DNA from: JBDSTZ01 sp039927975
Lineage (GTDB): Bacteria; Pseudomonadota; Gammaproteobacteria; Burkholderiales; Burkholderiaceae_D
DNA length: 12,726 nucleotides
Reading direction: 5' to 3'
Assembly (NCBI GenBank): GCA_039927975.1
Contig: JBDSTZ010000619.1
Span: 1-12,726 of the forward strand
In this document: one piece after another, positions 1 to 6,644 of the stretch
How the letters are laid out: each line of letters starts with the position of its first letter
Numbering within the stretch: the stretch's first letter is position 1
The notes under the pieces: generated by a model
The model's database searches: none
Told to the model about the DNA's origin: nothing
What the model saw: the letters and a program-made list of their open reading frames with translations, nothing else
Position numbers and translations under genes: made by a program

Positions 1-230
1 CCGAAGCGGCCGTGCAGCGCGATGAAGACGCGGTCGTAGCCTTCGGCCGCCAGTTCGGCGATGCCGCGCTGGCCCGGGTCGAAGGCGTGGGCGTCGACGC
101 CGCGGCTTTGCAGCGCCTGCAGGACGCCGGTGCCGGACATGATCGAGACGTCGCGCTCGGCCGAGCGGCCGCCGAACAGGACGCCGACCTTGCCGAGCGA
201 CTTGGGATCAAAGTTGGTGGGAGTGCTCAC
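1..230 (-). CDS. ddlB: D-alanine--D-alanine ligase, N-terminal part (cut by window edge)
   Basis: 76 complete codons from a GTG at 228-230 to the edge. The protein begins with a short polar stretch and then GKVGVLFGGRSAERDVSIMS (13-32), the conserved N-terminal signature of Ddl ligases, and reaches FIALHGRFG, whose ALHG part is the second conserved block. Ddl joins two D-Ala in the cytoplasm to make the dipeptide used by MurF. The ATP-grasp and catalytic parts lie outside the window. The GTG is chosen because no ATG is near, it is 2 nt from the murC stop, and AAAGG (238-242) sits 7 nt upstream. The symbol ddlB is given from its position in the dcw cluster; from sequence alone only Ddl is certain. 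Confidence 0.93.
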   Translation of the reverse strand, partial: MSTPTNFDPKSLGKVGVLFGGRSAERDVSIMSGTGVLQALQSRGVDAHAFDPGQRGIAELAAEGYDRVFIALHGRF

Positions 231-232
231 GG

Positions 233-1624
233 TCAGGCCTTTGCGTAATTGGTCAGTTTGGCCGGCACGCCGCTGATCGAGCCGGCGCCCATGGTGATGA
301 CGACGTCGCCGTCGCGCACGACTTTCATGATGGTGTCGGGCATGTCGGCAATCGCTTCGACGAAGATCGGCTCAATCTTGCCGCCGACCCGCAGCGCGTG
401 CGCCAGCGAACGGCCGTCGGCGGCCACGATCGGCAGTTCGCCGGCGGCGTAGACGTCGCCCAGCACCAGCACGTCGGGGGTGGCGAGCACCTTGACGAAA
501 TCTTCGAACAGGTCGCGGGTGCGGGTGAAGCGGTGCGGCTGGAAGGCCAGCACCAGGCGGCGGCCCGGGTAGGCGCCGCGCGCGGCCGCCAGCGTGACTT
601 CGGTTTCGACCGGGTGGTGGCCGAAGTCGTCGACCAGGGCGAAGCTGCCGCCGCCGGGAATGGCGACCTCGCCATAGCGGGTGAAGCGGCGGCCGACGCC
701 GTGGAATTCGGCCAGCCCTTGCTGGGTGGCGGAATCGTCGATGCCGATTTCGCGCGCGATGGCGATGGCCGAGCAGGCGTTCTGCACGTTGTGCAGGCCG
801 GGCTGGTTGAGCACGAAGTCGGTGTCGGGGTAGCCGGCCTGGATGACGGTGAAATGCATCTGCAGGCCGATGGCGCGGGCGTTCACGGCGCGCACCTGGG
901 CTTCGGCGCTAAAGCCATAGGTGGTGATCGGCTTGGAGATGTGCGGGATGATGTCGCGCACGTGCTGGTCGTCGACGCACAGCATCGCGCGGCCGTAGAA
1001 CGGCAGGCGGTGGGTGAAGTGGACGAAGGCCATCTTGAGCTTTTCGAAATCGTGCTCGTAGGTTTCCATGTGGTCGGCGTCGATGTTGGTTATCACTTCG
1101 ATCATCGGCGTCAGGTTCAGGAAGGAGGCGTCCGATTCATCCGCTTCGGCGACGATGTAGTCGCCGGTGCCCAGCTTGGCGTTGGCGCCGGCGCTGTTCA
1201 AGCGTCCGCCGATGACGAAGGTCGGATCGAGCCCGCCTTGCGCCAGCACCGAGGCCACCAGGCTGGTGGTGGTGGTCTTGCCGTGGGTGCCGGCGATGGC
1301 GATGCCGCGCTTTAAGCGCATCAGTTCACCGAGCATGATCGCGCGCGGGACGATGGGAATCCGGGCGGCGCGCGCGGCGACGACTTCGGGATTGTCCTCC
1401 TGCACGGCGGTCGAGGTGACGACGACGTCGGCGCCGTCAACGTTGGCGGCGGCGTGGCCGAGCACGACGGTCGCGCCCAGTTCGACCAGGCGCTGGCTGG
1501 CGACGTTGCTGCCGAGGTCGGAGCCCGACACCTGGTAGCCGAGGTTGAGCAGCACTTCGGCGATGCCGCTCATGCCGCTGCCGCCAATGCCGACAAAGTG
1601 GATGTTCTTGATCTTGTGTTTCAT
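233..1624 (-). CDS. murC: UDP-N-acetylmuramate:L-alanine ligase MurC
   Basis: 463 residues, a little shorter than E. coli MurC (491) but complete. It adds L-Ala to UDP-MurNAc, the first ligase step of the stem peptide. Motifs seen are HFVGIGGSGMSGIAEVL (9-25) in the N-terminal UDP-binding domain, SGSDLGSN (33-40), the P-loop AGTHGKTTTT (111-120), AEADESDASF (159-168), ITNIDADHM (178-186), HNVQNACSAIAIA (278-290), and in the C-terminal domain VDDFGHHPVE (331-340) and FQPHRFTRTRDLF (361-373). These separate it from Mpl. The start ATG overlaps the murG stop (ATGA), with only a weak GGA-type ribosome binding site. ddlB begins 2 nt after its TGA; no murB lies between them. Confidence 0.98.
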   Translation of the reverse strand: MKHKIKNIHFVGIGGSGMSGIAEVLLNLGYQVSGSDLGSNVASQRLVELGATVVLGHAAANVDGADVVVTSTAVQEDNPEVVAARAARIPIVPRAIMLGELMRLKRGIAIAGTHGKTTTTSLVASVLAQGGLDPTFVIGGRLNSAGANAKLGTGDYIVAEADESDASFLNLTPMIEVITNIDADHMETYEHDFEKLKMAFVHFTHRLPFYGRAMLCVDDQHVRDIIPHISKPITTYGFSAEAQVRAVNARAIGLQMHFTVIQAGYPDTDFVLNQPGLHNVQNACSAIAIAREIGIDDSATQQGLAEFHGVGRRFTRYGEVAIPGGGSFALVDDFGHHPVETEVTLAAARGAYPGRRLVLAFQPHRFTRTRDLFEDFVKVLATPDVLVLGDVYAAGELPIVAADGRSLAHALRVGGKIEPIFVEAIADMPDTIMKVVRDGDVVITMGAGSISGVPAKLTNYAKA

Positions 1625-2703
1625 GGTTTTCCGGGTCCGGCAAGTTGTTCGAGGATGTCGGCGATGGCGTCGTTGGCGTTGCGCTTGCCCACCGCCAGCG
1701 CGGCGATGGCCATCGCCTTGCAGTCGGCGCGGGTCAGCGTTTGCAGCAACTGCGCCAGGCGCGCCGCGTTCAGTTCCGGCTGCGACAGGTGGATCGCCGC
1801 GTTTTGCTGTTCCATCCACTGCGCGTTGTCGCGCTGGTGGCTGGTGGTGGAGGCGACAAACGGCACCAGCACGCTGGCCACGCCGGCGGCGGTCAGTTCC
1901 GACTCGGTGATGGCGCCGGCGCGGCGGATCACCAGGTCGCTGTCGGCATAGGCGGCGGCCATGTCGTCGATGAAGTCGACCACCTTCGCTTCGACGCCGG
2001 CGTTGGCGTAGGCGGTGCGCAGCGCGTCGATGTTCTTCTTGCCCGACTGGTGGGTGACGATGGCGCGGTCGGCGCTGCACATCAACGCGAGCGCCGGCGG
2101 CACGGCGTCGTTGAGCGCTTTGGCGCCCAGGCTGCCGCCGACCACCAGCACCCGCAGCGGGCCGGTGCGGGCGTCGAAGCGGGTCTGCGGCGGGGCGACG
2201 TCGAGGATCTCCTTGCGCACTGGATTGCCGGTGACGCTGGCCTTGCCGGCGGCGCGGCCGAAGTTGGCCGGGAAGCCGAACAGCACGCGCGCGGCGAGCG
2301 GGGTCAGGGTCTTGTTCGACAACAGCAGCGCGGCGTCGGCGTTGACCAGCACCAGCGGCACGCGGCGCAGGCGCGCCATCAGGCCGCCCGGCACGCAGAC
2401 GTAACCGCCCATGCCGAGCACGACGTCGGGCCGGCGCCGCGCGATGAAGCGCAGGCAGGTGACGAAGCTGGCGGTCAGCTTGAAGGCGCCCGACAGGGTG
2501 TGCTGGAGGCCTTTGCCGCGCATGCCGGAAAAGTCGATGGCGTCGATCGGGATGCCGTGGCGCGGCACCAGATCCTGCTCCATGCCGTGGGCGGTGCCGA
2601 GCCAGCTCACTTCCCAGCCGCGCTGGCGCATGGTCTGGGCGATCGCGATGCCGGGGAAGATGTGGCCGCCGGTGCCGGCCGCCATGATCATCAGGCGTTT
2701 CAT
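1621..2703 (-). CDS. murG: UDP-GlcNAc:lipid I GlcNAc transferase MurG
   Basis: 360 residues, the usual MurG size (E. coli 355). It converts lipid I to lipid II at the inner face of the membrane. Two Rossmann-type halves are visible. The N-terminal one has AAGTGGHIFPGIAIA (8-22), SGMRGKG (59-65) and LGMGGYVCVPGG (96-107). The C-terminal one has GNPVRKEIL (159-167), LVVGGSLGAKALN (186-198) and AITESELTAAG, where Glu269 matches the uridine-ribose-binding Glu269 of E. coli. Two usually conserved stretches differ: the HEQN position reads VNAD (120-123), and the HAVDDHQ-type loop reads ASTTSHQ (284-290). The start is supported by the ATGA overlap with ftsW and by GGAGG at 2710-2714. The open frame continues upstream but only inside ftsW. 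Its TGA overlaps the murC ATG by 4 nt. Confidence 0.96.
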   Translation of the reverse strand: MKRLMIMAAGTGGHIFPGIAIAQTMRQRGWEVSWLGTAHGMEQDLVPRHGIPIDAIDFSGMRGKGLQHTLSGAFKLTASFVTCLRFIARRRPDVVLGMGGYVCVPGGLMARLRRVPLVLVNADAALLLSNKTLTPLAARVLFGFPANFGRAAGKASVTGNPVRKEILDVAPPQTRFDARTGPLRVLVVGGSLGAKALNDAVPPALALMCSADRAIVTHQSGKKNIDALRTAYANAGVEAKVVDFIDDMAAAYADSDLVIRRAGAITESELTAAGVASVLVPFVASTTSHQRDNAQWMEQQNAAIHLSQPELNAARLAQLLQTLTRADCKAMAIAALAVGKRNANDAIADILEQLAGPGKP

Positions 2704-3911
2704 GGGCGCCCTCCCCGCATCAGCACGCGGTTCTCGTAGTCGATGCGCAGCAGGATGGCCAGGCCGACGCAGTTGATCACGACGCCGGAACCGCCGTAGC
2801 TCATCAAAGGCAGGGTCAAGCCCTTGGTCGGCAGCACGCCGAGGTTGACGCCCATGTTGATGAAGGTTTGCACGCCGATCCAGATGCCGATGCCCTTGGC
2901 GACCAGGCCGGCGAAGGTCTTGTCGACCGCAATGGCCTGGCGGCCGATGTCGAAGGCGCGCTTGACTAGCCAGTAGAACATGGCGATCACCACCAGCACG
3001 CCGGCCAGGCCGAGTTCCTCGCCGATCACGGCGATCAGGAAGTCGGTGTGCGGCTCGGGCAGGTAGTGCAGCTTTTCGACGCTGGCGCCCAGGCCGACGC
3101 CGAAAAACTCGCCGCGGCCAAAGGCGATCAGCGAGTGGATCAGCTGGTAGGACTTGCCGTCGGCGTTGACTTTTTCCCAGGGGTCGAGATAGGCGAACAT
3201 GCGGGCGCGGCGGAACGGCGAGAGCCAGACGATGAGGCTGAAAATCATTACCAGCAGGCCGCCGATGCCGCCGAACCAGACCGCGTTGACGCCGCCGAGG
3301 AACAGCACGCCCATGGCGATGCAGACGATGACGCCGAGCGCGCCCAGGTCGGGCTCGAGCATGAGCAGCAGGCCGACCAGGCCGATCGCGACGGCCATCG
3401 GCAGGAAGCCCTTGGTGAGCTTGTGCATGAATTCCTGCTTGCGCACGGTGAAGTCGGCGGCGTACAGCACCGCGACGATCTTCATGATTTCGGAGGGCTG
3501 GACGTTGAACAGCCTGAGGTTGAGCCAGCGCTTGGCGCCGTTGACCGAGACGCCGAGCCCGGGCACCATCACCAGCGCCAGCGCCACCAGGGTGAAGCCG
3601 AAGGCCCACGGCGCGATGCGCTGCCAGACGTCGATCTTGACGCGGAACGCGAACAGGCCGGCCACCAGCGCGACGCTGATGAAGACCGCCTGGCGCACCA
3701 GCCAGTGGGTGGTCTTGTAGTTGGCGTACTTGGGCGACTCGGGCAGCGAGATCGAGGCCGAATACACCATCACCAGGCCGAACATCATCAGCAGCAGCGT
3801 GACCCAGACCAGAGGCTGGTCGTATTCCATCATTTTCGAGACGCGCGAGCGGCCGCCGACGACGGCGTCGGACGACGATCCCGAAAATTTGAATGGAAGC
3901 TGGAGGGCCAT
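2700..3911 (-). CDS. ftsW: Septal peptidoglycan glycosyltransferase FtsW (SEDS family)
   Basis: 403 residues, an inner-membrane SEDS protein that polymerises glycan strands from lipid II at the septum in partnership with FtsI. A soluble N-terminal tail of about 30 residues (Ser/Gly-rich) precedes MMEYDQPLVWVTLLLMMFG, which opens the first of about ten membrane helices. Family motifs seen are GVSVNGAKRWL (120-130), QPSEIMKI (138-145), LEPDLGALGV (185-194), YLPEPHTDFLIAVIGEELG (283-301) and the C-terminal GLTLPLMSYGGSG (364-376). Asp290 in HTDF is the likely catalytic aspartate by comparison with E. coli FtsW. The start ATG shares one base with the murD stop, with AGGA (3918-3921) 6 nt upstream. 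The Met at 27/28 is an alternative start with less support. Its TGA overlaps the murG ATG by 4 nt (ATGA). Confidence 0.97.
   Translation of the reverse strand: MALQLPFKFSGSSSDAVVGGRSRVSKMMEYDQPLVWVTLLLMMFGLVMVYSASISLPESPKYANYKTTHWLVRQAVFISVALVAGLFAFRVKIDVWQRIAPWAFGFTLVALALVMVPGLGVSVNGAKRWLNLRLFNVQPSEIMKIVAVLYAADFTVRKQEFMHKLTKGFLPMAVAIGLVGLLLMLEPDLGALGVIVCIAMGVLFLGGVNAVWFGGIGGLLVMIFSLIVWLSPFRRARMFAYLDPWEKVNADGKSYQLIHSLIAFGRGEFFGVGLGASVEKLHYLPEPHTDFLIAVIGEELGLAGVLVVIAMFYWLVKRAFDIGRQAIAVDKTFAGLVAKGIGIWIGVQTFINMGVNLGVLPTKGLTLPLMSYGGSGVVINCVGLAILLRIDYENRVLMRGGRP
2710..2714 (-). promoter_or_regulatory. Ribosome binding site of murG
   Basis: GGAGG on the minus strand, 6 nt before the murG ATG and within the last codons of ftsW. 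It is one of the strongest sites in the window and fixes the start of a frame that is otherwise open far upstream. Confidence 0.7.
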
Positions 3912-5473
3912 CAGATGTCCTGTCCCTTGTCCAAGGCGATTTCGCGCACGGCGTCGACGAACACCTGCGCGCGGTGGGCGTAATTGGTAAACATGTCGAG
4001 GCTGGCGCAGGCCGGCGAGAGCAGCACGCAGTCGCCCGCCTGCGCCAGGCCGGCGGCGCGGCGCACCGCTTCTTCGAGCGTGGCGCAGTCGGTCAGCGCG
4101 ACGCCGGCCGGCTCGAGCGCCGCGCGGATTGCCGCGGCGTCGCGGCCGATCAGCAGCACCGCGCGCACGTAGCGCGAGACCGGCTCGGCCAGCGGCTCGA
4201 AATCCTGGCCCTTGCCGTCGCCGCCGGCGATGAGCACGATCTTCTGCTGTTCGCCGGCGAAGGCTTTGCCAAGGCCGCTCAGGGCGGCGACGGTGGCGCC
4301 GACATTGGTGCCCTTGCTGTCGTCGTAGTAGTCGACGTCGTCGATGGCGGTGACCAGTTCGACCCGGTGCGGCTCGCCGTGGTACTCGCGCAGGCCATGC
4401 AGCAGCGGGGCGAACGGCAGGCCGATGGCGCGGCACAGGGCCAGCGCGGCGAGCGCGTTGGTGGCGTTGTGCAGGCCGCGAATGCGCAGGGCGTCGGCCG
4501 GCATGAGGCGGTTGATGATGACTTCGACCGGCGCGGGCGCTTCGTTCTTGCGGCGTTTTTTCTCACTCTCCTCGCCCGGCACGGCGACGGTGAGCCACAG
4601 CACGCCGCGCTCGTTGGCCAGGCCGAAGCAGCCGGGCAGCTTCGGCTCGCCGGTGCCGAAGCTGACGACGGTCGCGCCGGTCGCGGTCATCTGCATGACG
4701 GCGCGGTCGTCGCGATTGAGCACGCGCACGGTGTCGGCGCCGAAGATGCGGGCCTTATCGGCGCCGTAGGCGGCCATGGCGCCGTGCCAGTCGAGATGGT
4801 CCTGGGTCAGGTTGAGGACGGTGGCGGCGTCGGGGTTGAGGCTGTACGTGGTGTGCAGCTGGAAGCTCGACAGTTCGAGGATCCAGGCTTGCGGCAGCGT
4901 GTCGGCCCGGGCGCCGGATGGCGCGTCGGTCGGGGGGGCAGCCTGGGCGTCGGCGCCAGCTTGTGCGTCGGCTTCGAGCACTTCGCGCAGCACGTCGAGC
5001 GCCGCCGGGCGGATAGTGCCGGCCACGCGGGTGGACAGACCGGCGCGCTCGCACAGCTGGCCGGTCAGGCTGGTGACGGTGGTCTTGCCGTTGGTGCCGG
5101 TGATGGCGACGACTTTCGGCGCGTAGCCGCGGCTGGCCTTGAGCTCGGCCAGGGCCTGGGCGAACAGTTCGATTTCGCCCCACACGGGGATGCCGCGTGC
5201 GCCGGCGGCCGGGGCGATCAGCGCCAGTTCCTTGTTGGGGGCCAGGCCGGGGCTGACGCAAACGAAGTCGATCTGGTCGAGCAGGTTCTCATTGAACGGG
5301 CCGCCGACGAATTCGGCGTCCGGCAGCGCAGCCTGCAGCGCTTGCAGGCGCTGCGGCGCTTCGCGCGTGTCGGCCACGCGCAGGCGCGCGCCGCAACGGG
5401 CAAGCCATTGCGCCATCGCGAGCCCGGATTCTCCGAGCCCCAGTACCAATGCGTGTTTGCCGGTGTAGCTCAT
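3911..5473 (-). CDS. murD: UDP-MurNAc-L-alanine:D-glutamate ligase MurD
   Basis: 520 residues, clearly longer than the 438 of E. coli MurD. It adds D-Glu to UDP-MurNAc-L-Ala in the cytoplasm. Features seen are an N-terminal nucleotide-binding fold with LVLGLGESGLA (9-19), SPGLAPN (74-80), the P-loop AITGTNGKTT (123-132), ILELSSFQL (198-206), TQDHLDWHG (223-231) and YGADK with Lys240, at the site of the carbamylated lysine. Later blocks are HNATNALAALALC, YYDDSKGTNVGAT (382-394), IAGGDGKG and LLSPACASLDMF. The extra length lies in an Ala/Asp/Pro-rich insert (about 167-196) and a charged insert (about 299-317, with EKKRRKN). Both fall between core motifs, so activity should be intact. No ribosome binding site is visible: translation probably depends on the TAATG overlap with mraY. 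Its TGA shares one base with the ftsW ATG. Confidence 0.97.
   Translation of the reverse strand: MSYTGKHALVLGLGESGLAMAQWLARCGARLRVADTREAPQRLQALQAALPDAEFVGGPFNENLLDQIDFVCVSPGLAPNKELALIAPAAGARGIPVWGEIELFAQALAELKASRGYAPKVVAITGTNGKTTVTSLTGQLCERAGLSTRVAGTIRPAALDVLREVLEADAQAGADAQAAPPTDAPSGARADTLPQAWILELSSFQLHTTYSLNPDAATVLNLTQDHLDWHGAMAAYGADKARIFGADTVRVLNRDDRAVMQMTATGATVVSFGTGEPKLPGCFGLANERGVLWLTVAVPGEESEKKRRKNEAPAPVEVIINRLMPADALRIRGLHNATNALAALALCRAIGLPFAPLLHGLREYHGEPHRVELVTAIDDVDYYDDSKGTNVGATVAALSGLGKAFAGEQQKIVLIAGGDGKGQDFEPLAEPVSRYVRAVLLIGRDAAAIRAALEPAGVALTDCATLEEAVRRAAGLAQAGDCVLLSPACASLDMFTNYAHRAQVFVDAVREIALDKGQDI
4937..4972. repeat. 18-bp tandem repeat within murD
   Basis: Two adjacent 18-base units (4937-4954 and 4955-4972) match at 15 of 18 positions. 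On the coding strand they encode ADAQAG then ADAQAA in the variable insert of MurD. The unit is a multiple of three, so changes in copy number would keep the frame. A run of seven G residues (4932-4938 on the plus strand) abuts the repeat. Confidence 0.7.
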
Positions 5474-6642
5474 TAGCGCAGTTTCAGGGTGGACAGGCCG
5501 ACCAGGACCAGCATCATGGTCACGATCCAGAAGCGGATCACGACCTTGGTCTCTTTCCAGCCTTTTTTCTCGAAATGGTGGTGCAAGGGCGCCATCAGGA
5601 AAACCCGCCTGCCGGTGCCGTAGCGCTTCTTGGTGTACTTGAACCAGGTGATCTGGATGATCACCGAGAGCGTTTCGGCGACGAACACGCCACCCATGAT
5701 GAACAGGACGATTTCCTGGCGCACGATGACGGCGATGGTGCCGAGCGCGCCGCCGAGCGCCAGCGCGCCGACGTCGCCCATGAACATTTCGGCCGGGTGG
5801 GCGTTATACCAGAGGAAGGCGAGGCCCGCGCCGGCCATGGCGCCGCAGAAGATCAGCAGTTCGCCGGCGCCGGGGATGTGCGGAATGAACAGGTAGCGCG
5901 AATAGGTGGCGCTGCCGGTCAGGTAGGCGAACAGGCCGAGCGCGGAACCGACCATCACGGTGGGCATGATGGCCAGGCCGTCGAGTCCATCGGTGAAGTT
6001 GACGGCGTTGCTGGTGCCGACGATGACGCAGTAAGTGAGCGCGATGAAGCCCCACACGCCAAGCGGATAGCTGATGGTCTTGACGAAGGGGACGATCAGG
6101 TCGGCCTTGGGCGGCAGCTCCATCGAGAAGCCCGACTGGACCCAGGCGTAGAACAGCTGCCAGACCTTGGCCGGGGTCGGGGCCGAGACCGAGAAGGCCA
6201 GGTAGAGCGCGGCGGCGATGCCGATCAGCGACATCCAGAAGTATTTTTCGCGCGAGCGCATGCCTTCCGGGTCCTTGTAGACGACCTTGCGGTAATCGTC
6301 GGCCCAGCCGACCGCGCCGAAGCCGAGGGTGACGATCAGCACCGGCCAGATCAGGCGGTTCGACAGGTCGCACCACAGCAGGGTCGAGACGCCGATGGCG
6401 ATCAGGATCAGGACGCCGCCCATGGTCGGGGTGCCATGCTTGACCAGGTGGGTCTCCATGCCGTAGGTGCGCACCGCCTGGCCGACCTTGAGCGCGGTCA
6501 GCTTGCGGATGACGGCCGGGCCGGCGAACAGGCCGATCACCACCGCCGTGATGGTCGCGGAGACCGCACGGAAGGTGATGAAGTTGAAAATTCGCAGAGG
6601 ACCCAGGTCCTGCTGGAAGTATTGGGCGAGCCAGAGCAGCAT
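5473..6642 (-). CDS. mraY: Phospho-N-acetylmuramoyl-pentapeptide transferase MraY
   Basis: 389 residues, an integral inner-membrane enzyme that transfers phospho-MurNAc-pentapeptide to undecaprenyl phosphate to give lipid I. Seen are many hydrophobic helices and the family signatures: HGTPTMGG (69-76), ADDYRK with Asp115/Asp116, NFTDGLDGLA (215-224), NAHPAEMFMGD (280-290) and APLHHHFE with the triple histidine 354-356. The two Asp pairs and the HHH motif are the catalytic, Mg-binding residues of the family. It is about 29 residues longer than E. coli MraY (360), with the excess in a loop at about 152-195. This form is, from memory, usual in betaproteobacteria. It starts 2 nt after murF. A ribosome binding site AAGGA (6655-6659) exists but is about 12 nt away. 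Its TAA overlaps the murD ATG by one base. Confidence 0.98.
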   Translation of the reverse strand: MLLWLAQYFQQDLGPLRIFNFITFRAVSATITAVVIGLFAGPAVIRKLTALKVGQAVRTYGMETHLVKHGTPTMGGVLILIAIGVSTLLWCDLSNRLIWPVLIVTLGFGAVGWADDYRKVVYKDPEGMRSREKYFWMSLIGIAAALYLAFSVSAPTPAKVWQLFYAWVQSGFSMELPPKADLIVPFVKTISYPLGVWGFIALTYCVIVGTSNAVNFTDGLDGLAIMPTVMVGSALGLFAYLTGSATYSRYLFIPHIPGAGELLIFCGAMAGAGLAFLWYNAHPAEMFMGDVGALALGGALGTIAVIVRQEIVLFIMGGVFVAETLSVIIQITWFKYTKKRYGTGRRVFLMAPLHHHFEKKGWKETKVVIRFWIVTMMLVLVGLSTLKLR

Positions 6643-6644
6643 AG

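Noticed and set aside
1621..3609. Upstream extension of the murG frame to 3609, and similar extension of the ftsW frame to 4436 and the murE frame to 11347
   Set aside because: The extra parts lie inside ftsW, murD and ftsI in other frames and are Arg/Pro-rich without family similarity. Ribosome binding sites and stop-start overlaps fix the shorter starts.
4279..4566. 95-codon frame starting at a GTG near the A6 tract in murD
   Set aside because: It is fully inside murD, is low-complexity Arg/Ser/Pro-rich, and the GAGGAG lies too close to that GTG for normal initiation.
3893..5476. Long plus-strand open frame (about 527 codons) antisense to murD, with similar ones at 8012-9784 (about 590 codons) and 9583-11283 (about 566 codons)
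   Set aside because: They mirror strongly supported minus-strand genes. The translations are Gly/Ala/Asp/Val/His-rich with no recognisable domains, which is typical of antisense frames in DNA with GC-rich third positions.
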